The notes: generated from the letters alone by a model not told the origin. 9,786 nt of DNA from an uncultured Clostridia bacterium (GCA_937877295.1 CALFIV010000106.1:1-9786), one strand, 5' to 3'; shown: positions 1 to 6,057, counted from the first letter of the stretch. Numbers and translations are program-made.

Positions 1-845
1 CGTCCATGACAGTGGTCTATGCGGGCGCGACGCTCCAATTGCAAGGTAGCGACGAGCAGGTGACGCTGTCAAACGGCACGATCCTCGACGTGCGCGCCGG
101 CACGAATTTTGCGGCCATCCTGTTTCAAGGGCCGTACGGCGATCACCGCGTGATGATCATCGACCGGCAGCTTCAGGTGATCAATACGCTTTCCTACAAC
201 GACAGCAAGGTTGTGGCGTTCGATTTTGTTACCACCGGTTCAACCGAGCTGCTGTGGGTTTCGACAATGGACGTCAAGCAGTTCTCCGAGGAATCCATCG
301 TACGCATCTATGACTGCCGCAACAACGGCGCAATGATCCACTACTCCTCCGCGTTCTACAACCAGTCCATCTATGATGTGTATCTCGACGACCGCTGTCT
401 CTTCCTCGTCGGCACGCAGGCGATCATCCGCTACGACCGCGACGACAGCGGCGGGTTCTCCGCCGAGCGCGACCGCGTACGCGTATACGGCAGCACGGTC
501 GTGGACTTCCAGCCCGGCGCAGAGAGCGCGTACTTTATTGCGCTGCCCGACGCTGCCGAAAACGAGCAAAACAGCCTTGTGCGTCTGATCACGATCTCAC
601 AAACAGACGACCTGTGGTCCACCGTCATGCAGAAATATCTGCCCGCGCCGATCGTCGGCGCATATGTACACAAGGACAGCATCTGCGTCTTTACCACGGA
701 GAACTTTCTGCAGTATTCGTTCGCCGGCAAACCCCTCAACGACCTTGAGCAGGAGCATGTTCCGAGCGCCGTCTATGAATTCGGCGACACGGGATTTCTG
801 GTTGTCGGCGACGACGCCTGCTATCGCGTAACGGTCGAACAGTAA
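1..845 (+). CDS. DUF5711-like beta-propeller protein, 3' part (5' end outside window)
   Basis: The reading frame is open from the left edge to a TAA at 843-845. The ATG at position 6 has only five bases before it, so I see no ribosome binding site for it. The real start is probably upstream, and the visible part is about 280 residues. The protein shows repeated short beta-strand patterns with alternating hydrophobic residues (for example VVAFDFVTTGSTELLWV, then YDVYLDDRCLFLVG, then SICVFTTENFLQYS). This is typical of WD40-like or PQQ-like propellers without a clear catalytic motif. Size, style and the following CvpA-like gene resemble the clostridial DUF5711 family, whose members usually carry an N-terminal membrane anchor; that part would lie off the window. 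The family name is from memory. The gene ends 17 nt before the next one and is probably co-transcribed with it. No biochemical role can be assigned. Confidence 0.7.
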   Translation, partial: SMTVVYAGATLQLQGSDEQVTLSNGTILDVRAGTNFAAILFQGPYGDHRVMIIDRQLQVINTLSYNDSKVVAFDFVTTGSTELLWVSTMDVKQFSEESIVRIYDCRNNGAMIHYSSAFYNQSIYDVYLDDRCLFLVGTQAIIRYDRDDSGGFSAERDRVRVYGSTVVDFQPGAESAYFIALPDAAENEQNSLVRLITISQTDDLWSTVMQKYLPAPIVGAYVHKDSICVFTTENFLQYSFAGKPLNDLEQEHVPSAVYEFGDTGFLVVGDDACYRVTVEQ

Positions 846-862
846 TCCGGAAAGGAGCGTCA

Positions 863-1564
863 ATGGTCACCATCCCGATCCTCATCATCTTAGGCCTGTG
901 CATTCTGGCGGGCTATTACCGCGGCGTCATCTACTCCGCCGTGAGCATCGGTCTGACGCTGCTTTCCTTCTTCCTTGCGCTTGCGCTGATCCCCGCCGTT
1001 GCCGCGCCTGTGCGCGAAAGCGAAACGCTGTACGGCGCGCTGCTCTACTATTTCGAAGGCTACGAATACGTCAACAAAACGAGCGTGGAGCTGATCCACG
1101 ATCCCGTCGCGTCGCTGGACGACGATACGCTGGAGGAGGTCGTCGAAAACGCCGGCATGCCGATCCCGTTCGGCAGGGCGGTCAAAAAGAACATCCGCAG
1201 CGAAGCATACGCACAAAACAGCATCACCACGCTCGGCGATTATTTCAACCAGACGATTGTGGACGTGGTGCTCAACACGCTGTCGCTGCTGTTCCTGTTT
1301 GTCTGCATCCGGCTGATCCTCGGGTTTGTTCTGCGCATGATCGACTACGGACGCCGAGGGCTTCCGGTGCTCAAGCGCTTTGACGCGGTCTATTCGTGCG
1401 GAATCGGGTTTTTACACGGCGTCGTCTTGCTCTTTGTCTTCTTTATGCTCATTCCGATTTTGCTTGTGATCGTTCCGAAGCTCGGCGCGATGGTCACCAA
1501 CACCCCGCTCGGCGGCTTTTTCTACCGCATGAACCCATTCGTATGGCTCGTTCCGACGACGTGA
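863..1564 (+). CDS. CvpA-like integral membrane protein
   Basis: This is a 233-residue membrane protein. Hydrophobic segments lie at about residues 3-20, 25-47, 133-156 and 184-207. Between the second and third is a soluble, acidic stretch of roughly 85 residues (SLDDDTLEEVVENAG region). The N-terminal GYYRGVIYSAVSIG and the later RFDAVYSCGIGFLHGVVL fit the glycine-rich segments of the CvpA family. That family is named for the E. coli protein needed for colicin V production and is widespread in Bacillota, with poorly known function. The start is supported by AAAGGAG at 851-857, five bases before the ATG. The gene follows the propeller protein by 17 nt, so the two probably form an operon. The C-terminus is short (FVWLVPTT) and the TGA at 1562-1564 is followed by degenerate mini-hairpins and a terminator. 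The family call is moderate; the membrane nature is firm. Confidence 0.75.
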   Translation: MVTIPILIILGLCILAGYYRGVIYSAVSIGLTLLSFFLALALIPAVAAPVRESETLYGALLYYFEGYEYVNKTSVELIHDPVASLDDDTLEEVVENAGMPIPFGRAVKKNIRSEAYAQNSITTLGDYFNQTIVDVVLNTLSLLFLFVCIRLILGFVLRMIDYGRRGLPVLKRFDAVYSCGIGFLHGVVLLFVFFMLIPILLVIVPKLGAMVTNTPLGGFFYRMNPFVWLVPTT

Positions 1565-1568
1565 TTTC

Positions 1569-1610
1569 TGATCATGGCGCAGCCGGTTCATGTGCGAAGC
1601 ACAATCCATT
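1569..1610 (+). repeat. Two degenerate mini-hairpin units behind the cvpA-like gene
   Basis: Two small inverted repeats with triloops follow each other: GGC-GCA-GCC at 1576-1584 and TGTGC-GAA-GCACA at 1591-1603. They are separated by GGTTCAT (1585-1591) and followed by AATCCAT (1603-1609). These spacers look like worn copies of the AATTCAT spacer of the array at 1665-1761 as read on the minus strand. Both loops are of the GNA type closed by C-G. The units therefore run opposite to the main array in DNA terms. Relative to transcription, both sets have the same sense in the 3' UTR of their own gene. Confidence 0.5.
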
Positions 1611-1613
1611 CAA

Positions 1614-1647
1614 AAAACGTGTCAGGAATACAATCTTGACACGTTTT
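1614..1647. terminator. Bidirectional rho-independent terminator between cvpA-like gene and mnmE
   Basis: An 11-bp perfect stem pairs AAAACGTGTCA (1614-1624) with TGACACGTTTT (1637-1647). It can be extended inwards by a G-T and a G-C pair, leaving an 8-nt loop. The plus-strand 3' arm ends in TTTT followed by GCATTTT. On the minus strand the hairpin runs into TTTTTT (A run at 1612-1617). It can serve both the rightward cvpA-like operon and the leftward mnmE transcript. It lies beyond the mini-hairpin array as seen from mnmE, so the array should be part of the mnmE 3' UTR. Confidence 0.85.
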
Positions 1648-1664
1648 GCATTTTAACGCATGTA

Positions 1665-1761
1665 ATGAATTGCGCCATAGGCGCATGAATTGTCCTGCGG
1701 ACATGAATTTCACCTTCGGTGAATGAATTTGACCTCCGGTCATGAATTGCGGCTCTGCCGC
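1665..1761 (-). repeat. Tandem array of five perfect triloop mini-hairpins with ATGAATT spacers
   Basis: On the plus strand a 7-nt spacer ATGAATT occurs five times, at 1665, 1685, 1703, 1723 and 1742. Each copy is followed by a short perfect inverted repeat with a 3-nt loop. The stems are GCGCC/GGCGC (1672-1684), GTCC/GGAC (1692-1702), TCACC/GGTGA (1710-1722), TGACC/GGTCA (1730-1742) and GCGGC/GCCGC (1749-1761). The stem sequences differ from unit to unit but each stays fully complementary. The unit period is 18-20 nt. Read on the minus strand, the loops are TAT, GCA, GAA, GGA and AGA, all closed by a C-G pair. Three of these are GNA triloops, a class known for unusually stable DNA mini-hairpins. 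The array ends five bases before the mnmE stop codon and should be transcribed in the mnmE 3' UTR. Similar arrays may exist in other Clostridia; I cannot name a described family. Confidence 0.9.
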
Positions 1762-1766
1762 ATTGT

Positions 1767-3062
1767 TTATTTCCCTACACAGAAGTTTGCAAAGATGCGG
1801 TCAATGACCTGCGCGTCAACGTCCGTGCCGGTGATCGTGCCAAGCTGATGCAGCGCTTCCTGCACGTCGGTGGCAATGCAGTCCGGTTCGTCCTGCGTGA
1901 TCGCGCGGGACACAGCAGCCTCGGCCAGCTCCAGCGCGCGGACGTGACGTTCGTTCGTGATGCACACCGTCGACTGCCCCGCAAGGTCCGCAAACGCGGC
2001 GATCCGTGCTTTCAGCGCGGCGATCCCCTCCCCCGTCTTGCAGCTGACGGAAAGATCGGCCTCTGCCACCGTGCCGAGATCGCGTTTGTTCGCGACGATC
2101 AAACGCTTGCGCCCGGCGGTTTCGCGGAGCAGCGCCGCTTCCTCTTCGGACGTCGGCACACTGCCGTCGAGCACGATCAGCAGCGCGTCGGCGGACTGCA
2201 TTTCATTCTTGGCGCGTTCGACGCCGATGCGTTCTGCCTCGTCGCACGCATCCCGCAGTCCCGCCGTATCGATCAGCCGGACCGGAACGCCTTCCACCAC
2301 GGCGCGCTCGTCAAGCACATCGCGCGTCGTCCCCGCAATCGACGTCACAATGGCGCGATCCTGCCCCAACAGCACGTTCAAAAGCGAGCTTTTGCCGACG
2401 TTCGGTCGGCCGAGGATCGCAACCTTCAGCCCGTCACGCAGCACGCGGCCTCTGCGGCCCTCCTCGATCAATGCGCGAAGCTCCGTCTGCGCAGCGACAA
2501 GCTTGCCCGCAAAGGCTTCGTCGAGCTCCGCCTCGTCGGGATAATCGATCGCCGCTTCGATCGCGGCGCGTACGTCCACAAGAATCTGTTCGGCGTCGCA
2601 GATGCGGCGGCTGACGCTGCCTCCGAGCTGATCCAGCGCAACGCGCAGGCTGCTTTGCGACTGCGCGTTGATGACGTCCATGACCGCCTCTGCCTGCGAC
2701 AGATCCATCTTGCCGTTCAGGAACGCGCGTTTGGTAAACTCGCCCGCAGGCGCGGGAACTGCGCCGGTTTCGGACAGCGTCTGAAGAACGGCGCGCACCG
2801 TCTGGATGCCGCCGTGACAATGCAGCTCGAGCATGTCCTCGCCGGTGTAGCTGTGCGGCGCACGGAAAAAGACCGCCATGCAGTCGTCGACAGGTTCGCC
2901 GCCGCGGACGATCTGCGTGTGCCTTAGATAATTCGGCCGCGCAAGCGGTTCGGACAGGACTTTTTCCGCCACGGCGCGGACGTCCGGACCGGAGACGCGG
3001 ATCACGACGATCGCGCCGCCGATCGCGCCGGACGGGGCAAAGATTGTATCAAAGGTTTCCAT
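1767..3062 (-). CDS. mnmE: tRNA uridine-5-carboxymethylaminomethyl(34) synthesis GTPase MnmE
   Basis: MnmE works with MnmG to add the carboxymethylaminomethyl group to U34 in the wobble position of certain tRNAs, using a formyl-folate donor and GTP hydrolysis. The 431-residue protein is slightly shorter than the usual 450-460. The N-terminal folate-binding domain (about 1-118) contains SYTGEDMLELHCHGG and GEFTKRAFLNGKMDLSQAEA. Within the helical domain sits the G domain: GRPNVGKSS at 218-226 (P-loop), GTTRD at 244-248, DTAG at 265-268, NKRD at 325-328 and SCKTGEG at 340-346. The protein ends in FCVGK, matching the conserved C-terminal FCIGK whose Cys is characteristic of the family. The gene starts with ATG, but no Shine-Dalgarno sequence is visible in front of it, unlike its neighbours. 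It is cut off from jag by a terminator and a repeat, and mnmG is not beside it. Confidence 0.97.
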   Translation of the reverse strand: METFDTIFAPSGAIGGAIVVIRVSGPDVRAVAEKVLSEPLARPNYLRHTQIVRGGEPVDDCMAVFFRAPHSYTGEDMLELHCHGGIQTVRAVLQTLSETGAVPAPAGEFTKRAFLNGKMDLSQAEAVMDVINAQSQSSLRVALDQLGGSVSRRICDAEQILVDVRAAIEAAIDYPDEAELDEAFAGKLVAAQTELRALIEEGRRGRVLRDGLKVAILGRPNVGKSSLLNVLLGQDRAIVTSIAGTTRDVLDERAVVEGVPVRLIDTAGLRDACDEAERIGVERAKNEMQSADALLIVLDGSVPTSEEEAALLRETAGRKRLIVANKRDLGTVAEADLSVSCKTGEGIAALKARIAAFADLAGQSTVCITNERHVRALELAEAAVSRAITQDEPDCIATDVQEALHQLGTITGTDVDAQVIDRIFANFCVGK

Positions 3063-3069
3063 GATAGAA

Positions 3070-3099
3070 AAATTAGGGCAGTTTAGAAAGTTCTGTCAT
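3070..3099 (-). promoter_or_regulatory. Possible weak mnmE promoter overlapping the repeat end
   Basis: On the minus strand ATGACA (3094-3099, five of six matches to TTGACA) is followed after 18 bp by TAATTT (3070-3075), a poor -10. Initiation about seven bases downstream would fall at about 3063, directly at the mnmE ATG (3062). This would give a leaderless or nearly leaderless mRNA and would agree with the absence of a ribosome binding site. The -35 would be supplied by the terminal TGTCAT of the repeat. This is speculative. Confidence 0.25.
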
Positions 3100-3279
3100 T
3101 CTGAACCATGGCGACGCGCGATCTGCTGCCGAAGCGAAATGAAGCGGAGCTTGTGGAAGCGCGCGACGGCACTTGCGTAACGAAGCGCCGCGGAGTGGAG
3201 CGGTGAAGAATCTCTGAATGCAAGTCGGAAGCACAACCTGCTCCGCTCTGAGATCCTTCGACTGCGTCTCAGGATGACA
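3094..3279. repeat. MITE-like dispersed palindromic repeat (TGTCATTCTGA ... TCAGGATGACA)
   Basis: The ends are near-perfect inverted repeats: TGTCATTCTGA at 3094-3104 and TCAGGATGACA at 3269-3279, ten of eleven positions complementary. Inside there are further complementary parts. GAAGAATCTC near 3205 pairs with GAGATCCTTC at 3250-3259 with one mismatch, and CTGAGA (3248-3253) pairs with TCTCAG (3267-3272). Sequences of the type TCATTCTGAG...GAAGAATCT and GATCCTTCGACT...CTCAGGATGA are common intergenic repeats in many bacterial genomes. The element is about 186 bp, carries no transposase, and ends 31 bp before the mnmE start. Its open frame is a by-product of the repeat sequence. Confidence 0.75.
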
Positions 3280-3288
3280 AAGGAGGAC

Positions 3289-3311
3289 AAAAAGGCCGCC
3301 CATCGGCGGCC
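3289..3311 (-). terminator. Rho-independent terminator of the rpmH-jag operon
   Basis: GGCCGCC (3294-3300) and GGCGGCC (3305-3311) form a perfect 7-bp GC-only stem with a 4-nt loop. On the minus strand the hairpin is followed directly by TTTTT (A run at 3289-3293). It lies about 260 nt downstream of the jag stop codon and separates the rpmH-jag transcript from mnmE. Confidence 0.8.
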
Positions 3312-3422
3312 ACAGCGTGTCAAAAAGTCCGTATGTCGGAATCAGCAACACAGAACGAATCACTTTAGTGCGTTGCAGGCGCGTGCGCGAACGGATCGAA
3401 GGACGAACGTTCTCTCAAATCC

Positions 3423-3455
3423 GTCAAATTCAGCGACATGTGCGGTGAATTTGAC
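3423..3455. repeat. 10-bp perfect inverted repeat
   Basis: GTCAAATTCA (3423-3432) is exactly complementary to TGAATTTGAC (3446-3455), with a 13-nt loop in between. No T run follows on either strand, so it is not a standard terminator. It lies in the unexplained stretch behind jag. Confidence 0.6.
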
Positions 3456-3512
3456 ACCTTGCAGCGTTCGCCGCTCGCACCATCCGGAGGATGATAGGCG
3501 AAAGCTGTAAAC

Positions 3513-3547
3513 CGGTCTGTTGGAAAACACAGTTTTTCAACAGGCCG
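3513..3547. repeat. Long hairpin behind jag
   Basis: A 15-pair stem joins 3513-3527 to 3533-3547 around the 5-nt loop CACAG. On the plus strand it has two G-T pairs; on the minus-strand RNA these become C-A mismatches. The loop-proximal part is A/T only and the base is GC-rich. It follows the jag stop codon by 26 nt on the jag transcript, where it could act as a 3'-end stabiliser or a weak terminator. No T run follows on the minus strand. Confidence 0.6.
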
Positions 3548-3550
3548 AGA

Positions 3551-3567
3551 CCGCCCATCGGCGGCCA
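3551..3567 (-). repeat. Second copy of the terminator stem next to the jag stop codon
   Basis: The 17 bases CCGCCCATCGGCGGCCA at 3551-3567 are identical to 3296-3312, which is the core of the operon terminator. This copy starts six bases after the jag stop codon on the minus strand. It can form the same stem (one pair becomes G-T) but lacks the T run, so it is probably not a functional terminator. Confidence 0.75.
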
Positions 3568-3573
3568 TACGGA

Positions 3574-4371
3574 TTATCTGTCCGGGGTGATGATGACGCG
3601 GCGGTTCGGCTCTTCGCCCTCGCTGTGCGTCGTGACGCCCTTGAAGTTCTGCAATGCCGAATGCAGCACGCGGCGCTCGTAGGGATTCATCGGCTCCATA
3701 GCGATCGAGCGGCCGGTCCGCGCGACCTGTGCGGCGTTCTTGCGCGCAAGGCGGCGCAGCGTTTCCTCGCGACGGCTGCGATAGCCCTCCGTATCGACGG
3801 AAACACGGCGGTAGCCGTTCTCCTTGCGGTCCTTATTGAGATAGAGGGAAACGATATACTGGATCGCGTCCAGCGTTTCGCCTCTGCGGCCGATCAAAAG
3901 GCCATCGGTTGCAGAGACGATGTTGAGCCGCAGACCGTCGTCGGTCTCGGCAGCCTCGACGGTCGCGTCGATCTTCATGCTCTTCAGAAGGTCCGAAAGG
4001 AAGATCGCGGCGTCGTTCTCTTTGGCAAGCTCCTCGCTGTATGCGATCGCGGGTGCTTCGGGCTGCTTTTCGCGGCGTTCGCGCTTTTCGCCCTTCGGCC
4101 TGTCGCTCTTCGGCCTGTCATTCCGCTCGCGTTTCGGGCGGTCGCTCTTGCGCTCATGCGCGGCGGCCTTTTCGGCTTCGAAATCCGGAACGACCGGAAC
4201 TTCGCGCTCGGTCAGACGCACGATCGCGTTCTTTGCGCCGATGCCGAAGATGCCCTTGCTCTCTTTTTGAATGATCTCCGTTTCGACCTCGTCGATCGAA
4301 AGCCCCATCTCGTTCAGACCATGGAAAATGGCTTCGTCGATGTTGCGGCCGGAGAATTCCATACTCCTCAT
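3574..4371 (-). CDS. jag: RNA-binding protein Jag/KhpB (Jag-N, KH, R3H domains)
   Basis: This 265-residue protein belongs to the Jag/KhpB/EloR family of cytoplasmic RNA-binding proteins, which act with KhpA and influence cell elongation in Gram-positive bacteria. Residues 1-55 form the Jag-N domain (IFGIGAKNAIVRL). Residues about 70-103 are a Lys/Arg-rich linker with repeated DRPK motifs. A type II KH domain covers about 118-196, with the nucleic-acid-binding GxxG loop as IGRRGE at 160-165. An R3H domain follows from about 205, with YERRVLHSAL at 231-240 and SEGEEPNRRV at 250-259. The ATG at 4369-4371 overlaps the yidC stop codon as ATGA. It has GGAGGT about ten bases upstream, which favours it over the internal ATG three codons downstream. 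It is the last gene of the rpmH operon. Confidence 0.96.
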   Translation of the reverse strand: MRSMEFSGRNIDEAIFHGLNEMGLSIDEVETEIIQKESKGIFGIGAKNAIVRLTEREVPVVPDFEAEKAAAHERKSDRPKRERNDRPKSDRPKGEKRERREKQPEAPAIAYSEELAKENDAAIFLSDLLKSMKIDATVEAAETDDGLRLNIVSATDGLLIGRRGETLDAIQYIVSLYLNKDRKENGYRRVSVDTEGYRSRREETLRRLARKNAAQVARTGRSIAMEPMNPYERRVLHSALQNFKGVTTHSEGEEPNRRVIITPDR

Positions 4372-5450
4372 TTCTTAATTACCTCCATAGGTTCGGTTTG
4401 CATTTTTTTGACAACCGTTGCGTTGATGATCAGGGTCACCGCCAGCGAGAAGATGTTGGAGAAGATCCAGTAGAACGCAAAGGTCGAATCGTAACGCCAG
4501 CAGAAGAAGACGGACATCAGCGGCATGAGATAGGTCATCCACTTGGTCATGTTCTGCGTCTGCGCCGCCGGATCGTTCTGATCCTTCTTGTCCGGTTCGG
4601 CAGGCTTCGGCTGACTCTTCTGCATGATCCACGAGGACAGGAACGTCGTTGCGCCGGCCAGCAGCGGCAGGATCGCAAAGCCGTTCGACATGCTCTCATA
4701 TGCGCCGCCGAGCAGCGTCTCGTTGCCCGTGATCGGAAGCACAAATGCTTCGTACGCCTTTACAAATGCCAAGCCGCCGTCGTTTGCGAGTACATACTCG
4801 ATCGCGCCGCTCTCGTTGGTCGTAATCGTGAAGAAATGCAGCTTATACAGGATCTCGTTCAGAACGTTCGCATTGTTCTGATAGAAGATGAAATTCTTGA
4901 CGTTGTTCGTCGCCGCAAAGGTGGACCAGAACTCGCTGCCCTTCATCAGCGTGCCGCCGCCGAGGAGGTTGTCGGGACGCCAGATGTTGGTGATCCAGAG
5001 AAAACGGAAGCTGGCGAAGGTCTCCGCGCCCTTGCCGTTTGCAATGTCGATCATCAGGCTCAGCGTCTGCTGGTTGGACCATGCGCGGAACGCTTCGAAG
5101 AACATGAACAGCAGCGGCAGCATGATCAGCATCGGAAGGCATCCGCCGAACGAGGAAACGCCGCGCTCCTTCATGAGCTTTCTCTGCTCGGTGTTGAGCC
5201 GCTGCGGATCGTTGCCGTATTTCTTTTTGAGCTTATCGAGATCCGGCTGGATCTGCTGCATCTGAATCGACGACTTGCGCGATTTGACGTCGGAAAAGAC
5301 CGTGACCAGTTTGATGCCGAGCGTGAACAGGAAGATCGTCAGCACGACAACCCAGCCGCCGTTCGACGCATTGAACAGCGACTTCATTCCCGTATACACC
5401 CAGTTCATTGCGGCGTAAAGCCATCTGACCAGGAAAAAGGATGTACTCAT
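4368..5450 (-). CDS. yidC: Membrane protein insertase YidC/OxaA with enlarged extracytoplasmic loop
   Basis: YidC inserts membrane proteins alone or with SecYEG. The 360-residue protein has a Gram-positive-type core without the large N-terminal periplasmic domain of E. coli YidC, and no lipobox Cys at the N-terminus. Conserved parts are the cytoplasmic coiled loop [21 protein letters not shown] (about 59-79), [20 protein letters not shown] in TM2 (101-120), [17 protein letters not shown] in TM3 (258-274), and two C-terminal helices (about 301-346). Two things are odd. The Arg expected in the hydrophilic groove of TM1 (ILIRLALLPL in Bacillus SpoIIIJ) corresponds to Lys47 in [11 protein letters not shown]. 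About 100 residues (about 155-255) lie between TM2 and TM3, where Bacillus proteins have a short loop. The start overlaps yidD by ATGA and has AAGGAGAG at 5457-5464, six bases upstream. Confidence 0.95.
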   Translation of the reverse strand: MSTSFFLVRWLYAAMNWVYTGMKSLFNASNGGWVVVLTIFLFTLGIKLVTVFSDVKSRKSSIQMQQIQPDLDKLKKKYGNDPQRLNTEQRKLMKERGVSSFGGCLPMLIMLPLLFMFFEAFRAWSNQQTLSLMIDIANGKGAETFASFRFLWITNIWRPDNLLGGGTLMKGSEFWSTFAATNNVKNFIFYQNNANVLNEILYKLHFFTITTNESGAIEYVLANDGGLAFVKAYEAFVLPITGNETLLGGAYESMSNGFAILPLLAGATTFLSSWIMQKSQPKPAEPDKKDQNDPAAQTQNMTKWMTYLMPLMSVFFCWRYDSTFAFYWIFSNIFSLAVTLIINATVVKKMQTEPMEVIKK

Positions 5451-5686
5451 GAAATGCTCTCCTTATGTTTTTTCGGTTCCGGCACAGGATCGTATCCGCC
5501 CTTCATGAACGGATTGCAGCGCAGCACCCGCCAGATCGCGAGCCCCATGCCCTTCAGAACGCCGTGCTTTTGAATCGCTTCCATTGCGTATTCCGAACAG
5601 GTGGGCGTATAGATGCAGGCGTTCGGCAGAAGCGGGGAGATGTGACGTTTGTAAAAGCGCAGCAGCGCAAGCAATGCCCGTTTCAT
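5447..5686 (-). CDS. yidD: Membrane protein insertion efficiency factor YidD
   Basis: YidD is a small membrane-associated protein, usually encoded between rnpA and yidC, that helps YidC-dependent insertion. The 79-residue product shows the family signature in full. An amphipathic N-terminus is followed by [15 protein letters not shown], then [15 protein letters not shown] with the paired cysteines, [19 protein letters not shown], and the final GGYDPVPEP. Length is normal (70-85 residues). It overlaps rnpA upstream and yidC downstream by 4 nt each (ATGA), so translation of the three genes is probably coupled. Its own ribosome binding site is weak, which fits coupling. Confidence 0.97.
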   Translation of the reverse strand: MKRALLALLRFYKRHISPLLPNACIYTPTCSEYAMEAIQKHGVLKGMGLAIWRVLRCNPFMKGGYDPVPEPKKHKESIS

Positions 5687-6027
5687 GCTTCACTTTCCCA
5701 GACACCGCCGCGGCGCAGAAGCGTTTCCATCTGCTTTTGCAGCTCCTCAAACGGCGCGTCGAGCACCTCGGGCTTTGCGATGAACACGATGTTGCAGCCG
5801 CCTTTGAGATGATCGACCATCGGCGTGATGCTTGCGCGCATCCGGCGTTTTGCGCGATTTCGCTGTACGGCGTTGCCGACCCGCTTCGACACCGAAAAGC
5901 CGACGCGGACCGTTGCGCTGCGGCTTTTCGCCACAACCAGCGTCAAAAGCGGCAGACTCTGCGAGCGCCCGACGCGATAGGTATAGCGAAACTCCTTATG
6001 CCGTTTCAGCGAATAGGACCGATTCAC
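5683..6027 (-). CDS. rnpA: Ribonuclease P protein component
   Basis: RnpA is the protein subunit of RNase P and helps the catalytic RNA process the 5' ends of precursor tRNAs. The 114-residue product carries the core signature [20 protein letters not shown] followed by RRMR, preceded by [17 protein letters not shown], and is of normal length. The start codon is GTG (6025-6027). The frame upstream has no ATG and is closed by a TGA at 6043-6045, so a longer form is excluded. The best ribosome binding site is GAGGA at 6040-6044, 12 bases away, a little far; it lies in the loop of a small hairpin. The stop codon overlaps yidD by ATGA. rpmH lies 109 bases upstream. Confidence 0.97.
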   Translation of the reverse strand: MNRSYSLKRHKEFRYTYRVGRSQSLPLLTLVVAKSRSATVRVGFSVSKRVGNAVQRNRAKRRMRASITPMVDHLKGGCNIVFIAKPEVLDAPFEELQKQMETLLRRGGVWESEA

Positions 6028-6030
6028 CGA

Positions 6031-6057
6031 ATGTTGTTTTCCTCAAAAAAGCAACAT
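6031..6057 (-). promoter_or_regulatory. Hairpin presenting the rnpA ribosome binding site in its loop
   Basis: On the minus strand ATGTTG (6052-6057) pairs with CAACAT (6031-6036). After one mismatch, TTT pairs with AAA, leaving a 7-nt loop TTTGAGG that holds the GAGG of the rnpA ribosome binding site (6041-6044). The long spacing to the GTG start (12 nt) would be partly taken up by the stem. A regulatory role is inferred only from position. Confidence 0.4.

Larger units (their letters stand above)
3063..3573. other. 511-bp gene-free stretch between mnmE and jag
   Basis: No convincing gene lies here. The stretch contains, from left to right, a short AT-rich mnmE leader (3063-3093), a MITE-like dispersed repeat (3094-3279), a minus-strand terminator (3289-3311), a 10-bp inverted repeat (3423-3455), a long hairpin (3513-3547) and a second copy of the terminator stem (3551-3567). 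Two small minus-strand frames (3073-3363 and 3365-3568) are open across it. They translate repeat and hairpin sequence and show no domain-like pattern. In many Bacillota jag and mnmE are close neighbours, so this stretch looks like accumulated insertions. Confidence 0.7.

Noticed and set aside
1665..1761. CRISPR array
   Set aside because: The constant part is only 7 nt and the variable parts are 11-13 nt self-complementary hairpins, unlike CRISPR repeats and spacers. No cas gene is present.
1848..2927. Long open frame on the plus strand opposite mnmE
   Set aside because: It is fully antisense to a clear mnmE. Its protein is rich in Arg, His and Ala without domain pattern, as is usual for the shadow of a GC-rich gene.
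3073..3363. 96-codon minus-strand frame containing CHPETQSKDL
   Set aside because: This peptide is the typical translation of the TCATTCTGA-type dispersed repeat, so the frame is non-coding.
3365..3568. 67-codon minus-strand frame behind jag
   Set aside because: It starts inside the terminator-stem copy, runs through two hairpins, has no convincing ribosome binding site and shows no domain pattern.
3520..4473. 317-codon open frame opposite jag
   Set aside because: Antisense to jag with its Jag-N, KH and R3H signatures; a codon-bias shadow.
4398..5573. 391-codon open frame opposite yidC and yidD
   Set aside because: Antisense to two conserved genes, with low-complexity Arg/Glu/Gln-rich content and no family resemblance.
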